Below are positions 60,633 through 64,000 of a DNA stretch of 64,000 bases, piece after piece. The DNA comes from Penelope pileata (lineage: Eukaryota; Chordata; Aves; Galliformes; Cracidae): contig WBMW01005031.1 in the NCBI GenBank assembly GCA_013396635.1, forward strand, positions 668,058 through 732,057. The letters run 5' to 3'. The notes beneath the pieces are model-generated. The model worked only from the letters and a program-made list of their open reading frames with translations. It made no database searches and was not told the DNA's origin. The translations under genes and the position numbers were made by a program. Within the stretch, counting starts at the first letter, position 1. Every line of letters starts with the position of its first letter.

Positions 60633-63169
60633 ACTTCTGAGGGCTTTGGATCAAGATTGCGTATCGTGTCCTGGGAAAGATCAGAGAAAGACAGTGTTAA
60701 CTTGACTGCATGCGTTGGGAGTCACCTTTGTGAGACCCGGTTTCTTGCAAAGCAGTGAGAAGTTGCTGGCGTGACCTGCTGGTGAACTGAAGCAAGGGGG
60801 GAAGGAGTAAATATTCCAAAGAGATGAAGCAGGACATGCTCTTGCATCTGATCTGAAATAACTGCTGTACAAAGGAAAAGTGAATGTAGCCAGCGTAGCC
60901 AAGCTGGTATTTCGTGACCTTCTGATTACAGAGTTCAAGATGTCTTCATTTCTGTTTTGCTGGAGGCTTCTGTGTTGAGGGAGGAGGAGTTAGAAGTGGT
61001 GAAGCAGCAGAGAGAGTAAATTTCCTTTCTAAAATATGTTCTTCTACGGGTGGAAGCAGCGTATTGTTTCTTGAAACGGACAAAGTTATTTTCTAACTTC
61101 CCTGTATCCTGTCACCTGGCCCTTCCTTCCTCCTCACGATACCACAGTAAAGTACACAAACATACAAGCTATGCATTATTTGCATCATGGCAGGATTTAT
61201 ATTCTGATCAAGGGTGGTGATTTACACTTGTCGGGTTTTCTGCAGACCACATTCCAGATGTGGAATGAATTTTACTGGCATTTATTATTCACTAGGGGTG
61301 GCTGAGGATGGCTTGCTTTATACCCCTGACATTTATGCTCTAGTGTAGCTTCCCTTTTCCTTTCAGTGATGTTTTTCCTTTAAAAAGAGTAAGAACAAAA
61401 GGAAAACAAAAGGAAAAGAAGTCCATTCTATAGCAGAGCAGACCTAAAGCGACAGATTATATTTATGGAAACAGACATTTGGAAGAGAAATCTCATTCTT
61501 CTAATAAGTGGAGAAAATAATAATAAAAAAAAAGCTGATGAACTTTATTAACAAGCTGTGTTGATGCTCCCAAGATTTTAATCATGTTTACAAATGTTGT
61601 GGTGTCAGCATTGACTTTCTAAGCTTGTCTATTCTAACAACTGAGCTTTAAGTCAATGCGATAATAATGAATTGTCAAGAAATTAAAAGATAGATGGAAA
61701 TTTTAGGTTTAACCTAAAGGAAAGCTTAAGTCTTACCCCCCCCAAAAAACCAGAAGCTATAGTTCTCTGTGTAATTTTTATACATACAATATCAAAAGGA
61801 TGATTATATAGCACAAGAAGTTTAGGCTTGAAACACTCCACAAGCTCAATGAAGCAATGTTCATTCTTCCTTTAGTTGGGAACCTAAGAAAGGGTAGCAA
61901 TGTGAAAAGTTTCATTTTGGGGGCTTTTTGGAGCTCATGGAAAGCGGAAGAAGGCTGCTCTCTTCTTTGTGAGTGCAGTCACCATCGATGTTTGATGCGG
62001 TCTGAAAGTGTGCAACAATTGATTTGTGCCAAAAAAAGACCCCAAACTGACAAAGAAAGAGATGGAGTTACCATGGATAAAGTGGGTGGGAGAAGTGGAA
62101 ACAACTCCTGGGAGGGGAAAGAGATTTGTTAAGTAGAGATAGGATTACAAAGGTTACCTGAGTTACACAAGGGTTGATCCAACTCTTGGGACTCTTCCAA
62201 TCTGAAATTTGATTCCCACATTACAGTAGCTTCTGAGGTTCTACCTTTGAAGTCTTTCTGTTTGCTCAAATCCGACAAATCAAGTTTGGGTTGAACAGTG
62301 TCTGAGTTTGGCAGGAAGGTTCTAATGCAAAGTCCTAGCAAGAAAGTTTTACTTTCAAACTGCATTCAAACTACATAATTCTAATATAAATTGTGTGCTT
62401 GCTGACAGCCAGTGGATGCTTGGCTTTCCTGCTGTTTGCTATTGCCATACTTATCCTGCCTTTCGGTGGAGAGGTGAGCTGCCATGTGCATAATTCCCAG
62501 AGAAATGGGAAAGAGGGTTTCCTGGGTCACGTGCCACTGATAGAGCACAGAAACAGTGAAAACAGGAGACAAGTAGTTGTATTTTACGGCATGACTTCTT
62601 TAAGAATGTGCAATCAGATTAGTTGGCTAAGCCCTCTGGAAGCAGAAAAGAGCTCACTGAAGTTTTTCAGGGATGAACTCAGTGTGAGAGCATGGGATAA
62701 GTATAAACAAATAAGTAAGTGAAGAAGTGGCTAGAGCAGATAAGAACAGCTCAGGGAATTACTTATAAGACGTGAAAGTAGACAACGTACGTGATGGGTT
62801 TAACTCTGATGGACCCATTAGCTACAGGCAGTACTGAGTTTAAAGAGTCCAAAATCCCTGTGACAGCTAAGATCAATGGGAAACTGCTCTCTTCAGTATT
62901 TATTAGATGAAGGTTAGGTTAATGGATTAACTTGTCAGTTGAATCTGATAGTTGATTCATATAGTAAATACTGGACTTTAAAGGAAAATATTAGTCGACT
63001 CTTTTGACCATGACCCAGCGCATCAAAATAGTGCATCTCTTTGCCCTGGGTTGCTTTTCAGAAAAATAAACAAAATATTTAAGTGGGTTTGGGAGCCTGA
63101 TGCTCCCAAAATTTGTTATGTGAATGAGATTATTTCTCAAGGTCAATAACCCAAACAATAACAATAGGG

Positions 63170-63191
63170 AAAAAAAAAAAATAAAAAAAAA
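63170..63191. repeat. Poly(A) tract with one T
   Basis: A run of 11 or so A, T, then about 9 more A. Simple repeat. Confidence 0.8.
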
Positions 63192-63382
63192 CAGCTGACA
63201 CTGTGATTTACCTTCACAGGGATAGACTCAAAACAAGCATGTTGCCACCTGGAGATTGATTCACCCATCTGCCACGACTGGTGTGAAGCCTCCTTATCAT
63301 TTCAACAGGAAAGAGATCAAAACTCAACTTTGCAGACGTTGTGCTTTGGTTCAGCTACTGAAGTTGGTTTTCCCATTATACA

Positions 63383-64000
63383 TAGGTAGCTCCGAAAGTA
63401 ATGCCTCATATTTATTTCCATGGATGGAGTATTTGATGGAGCAAATTCTCAGCTACAAAACACTATTTTTCAGCACATTCAGCACCATTAGCTATGCATT
63501 TTTGTCCATGATGAGCAAGAGCCTGCATGCCACACTCGTAAAAATCTGCACCAGTGGAGGTGACCCACAGTTTCAAAGCTTCTGTGATGACATCGTTGCT
63601 AGAAAAATGTTGCCCATGCAGTCCATCTTTCATTGGCCCAAGCAGATGGAAGTCCGAAGGTGCCAAATCTTCATTATCAGGTGGGTGTGGTACGACAGTC
63701 TAGTCAAGATTGGTAATGTGCTCCACAGTCTTCAAACTGGTATGGGACCTGGCATTATTGTGTTGCAAGAGAAAGGATGTCTTCTTCACTGGTCTGACTC
63801 TGTAGGTTTGCACCTTCAGCTTAGTCAACATCAGAATGTGGCAATCAGAGTTGATAGTTTGTCTGAAATTCAGGAAATCCAGAAAGATCATCCCTTTCCT
63901 ATCCCGAAAGACAGTGCACATCATTTTACTCACTAAGGGCTGCGTCTTGAACTTTTTTTTTTGGTGAGGGATTCACATGTCACCACTCCATGGACTACCA
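63383..64000 (-). mobile_element. mariner-family DNA transposon (Galluhop-like), cut by the window end
   Basis: A minus-strand Tc1/mariner element whose 3' end lies near 63385, next to a TA dinucleotide (63383-63384) that may be the target site. The terminal sequence GGTAGCTCCGAAAGTAATGCC (from 63385) matches what I recall of the end of the chicken mariner usually called Galluhop. Between the terminal sequence and the transposase stop (63463) it appears shortened relative to that element, losing the section after TTTATTTCCATGG (about 63412-63424). The transposase reads leftward from beyond the window, so the 5' half and other terminal repeat are not visible. The large plus-strand frame 63256-63936 is only the antisense of the transposase. 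Confidence 0.85.
63463..64000 (-). pseudogene. mariner transposase, inactive and partial
   Basis: Cut-and-paste DDD transposase of the mariner family. Visible in order on the minus strand are a KKKFK-type stretch near 63945-63955, 'TVFRDRKGMIFLDFL', 'QTINSDCH', the region around the second catalytic Asp (LLQHNNARSH; the family has HDNARPH, so the catalytic Asp at 63757-63759 is Asn), an in-frame TAG at 63700-63702, and then 'LAPSDFHLLGPMKDGL' with the third catalytic Asp present. The spacing between the second and third catalytic positions is 34 residues, the mariner D34D signature. The first Asp lies outside the window. The D-to-N change and the nonsense codon make this copy non-functional. 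It ends with KCIANGAECAEK and a stop at 63463-63465. Confidence 0.88.

Larger units (their letters stand above)
59425..63382. other. Unique AT-rich sequence, no gene recognised
   Basis: No recognisable gene. A 16-bp direct duplication sits at 60600-60632 and an A-rich tract at 63170-63191. Frames such as 61857-62132 and 62393-62722 (plus) have no domain and no supporting signals. Confidence 0.55.

Noticed and set aside
63256..63936. 226-codon plus-strand open frame, the longest in the window
   Set aside because: From about 63463 onward it is the antisense of the minus-strand mariner transposase, which has clear family motifs; its translation has no features of its own.

Overview
The window looks like nuclear DNA from a bird, most likely a galliform such as chicken. 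The evidence is the repeat content. Eight recognisable CR1 non-LTR retrotransposon fragments carry the avian 3' tail made of ATTCTRTG-type octamers. A mariner-family DNA transposon at the right edge closely resembles the chicken element usually called Galluhop. The rest is AT-rich, full of short A/T runs and microsatellites, and has no bacterial or phage gene organisation. The species call is an inference; I could not run a search.

I find no convincing host protein-coding gene. Open frames on both strands are short, lack recognisable domains and fit chance expectation for AT-rich vertebrate DNA. The only coding sequence I recognise is decayed transposon sequence: CR1 ORF2 C-terminal remnants (about 49.36-49.67 kb and 58.74-59.39 kb, minus strand) and a mariner transposase (63.46-64.0 kb, minus strand). 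The window is therefore intergenic (a gene desert) or a large intron.

Layout. 0-2.3 kb: two CR1 3' ends on the plus strand. 2.3-24 kb: mostly unique AT-rich sequence with a perfect 13-bp inverted repeat (4409-4457), a CTCF-like motif (about 9608) and simple repeats. 24-24.4 kb: an old minus-strand CR1. 26.77-26.88 kb: a hexanucleotide (GATATA)n microsatellite. 27-38.5 kb: unique sequence with a purine/G-rich patch near 36.3 kb. 38.5-42.4 kb: the most GC-rich part, with a CpG-dense patch at about 39.03-39.27 kb, a TATA-like promoter candidate near 41.52 kb, and two CR1 tails. 49.0-59.4 kb: three more minus-strand CR1 copies, two of them keeping part of ORF2, separated by unique sequence that includes two stretches that look like conserved non-coding elements (about 55.0-55.4 and 57.94-58.06 kb). 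63.38 kb to the end: the mariner element, cut by the window edge.

I did not find a new multi-gene system. The best leads are regulatory or structural: the isolated CpG-dense patch and TATA candidate, the CTCF-like site, the enhancer-like homeodomain/AP-1 clusters, the 13-bp inverted repeat, and three splice-acceptor-preceded open segments that might be exons of an unannotated transcript. All of these need comparison with other genomes and RNA data.
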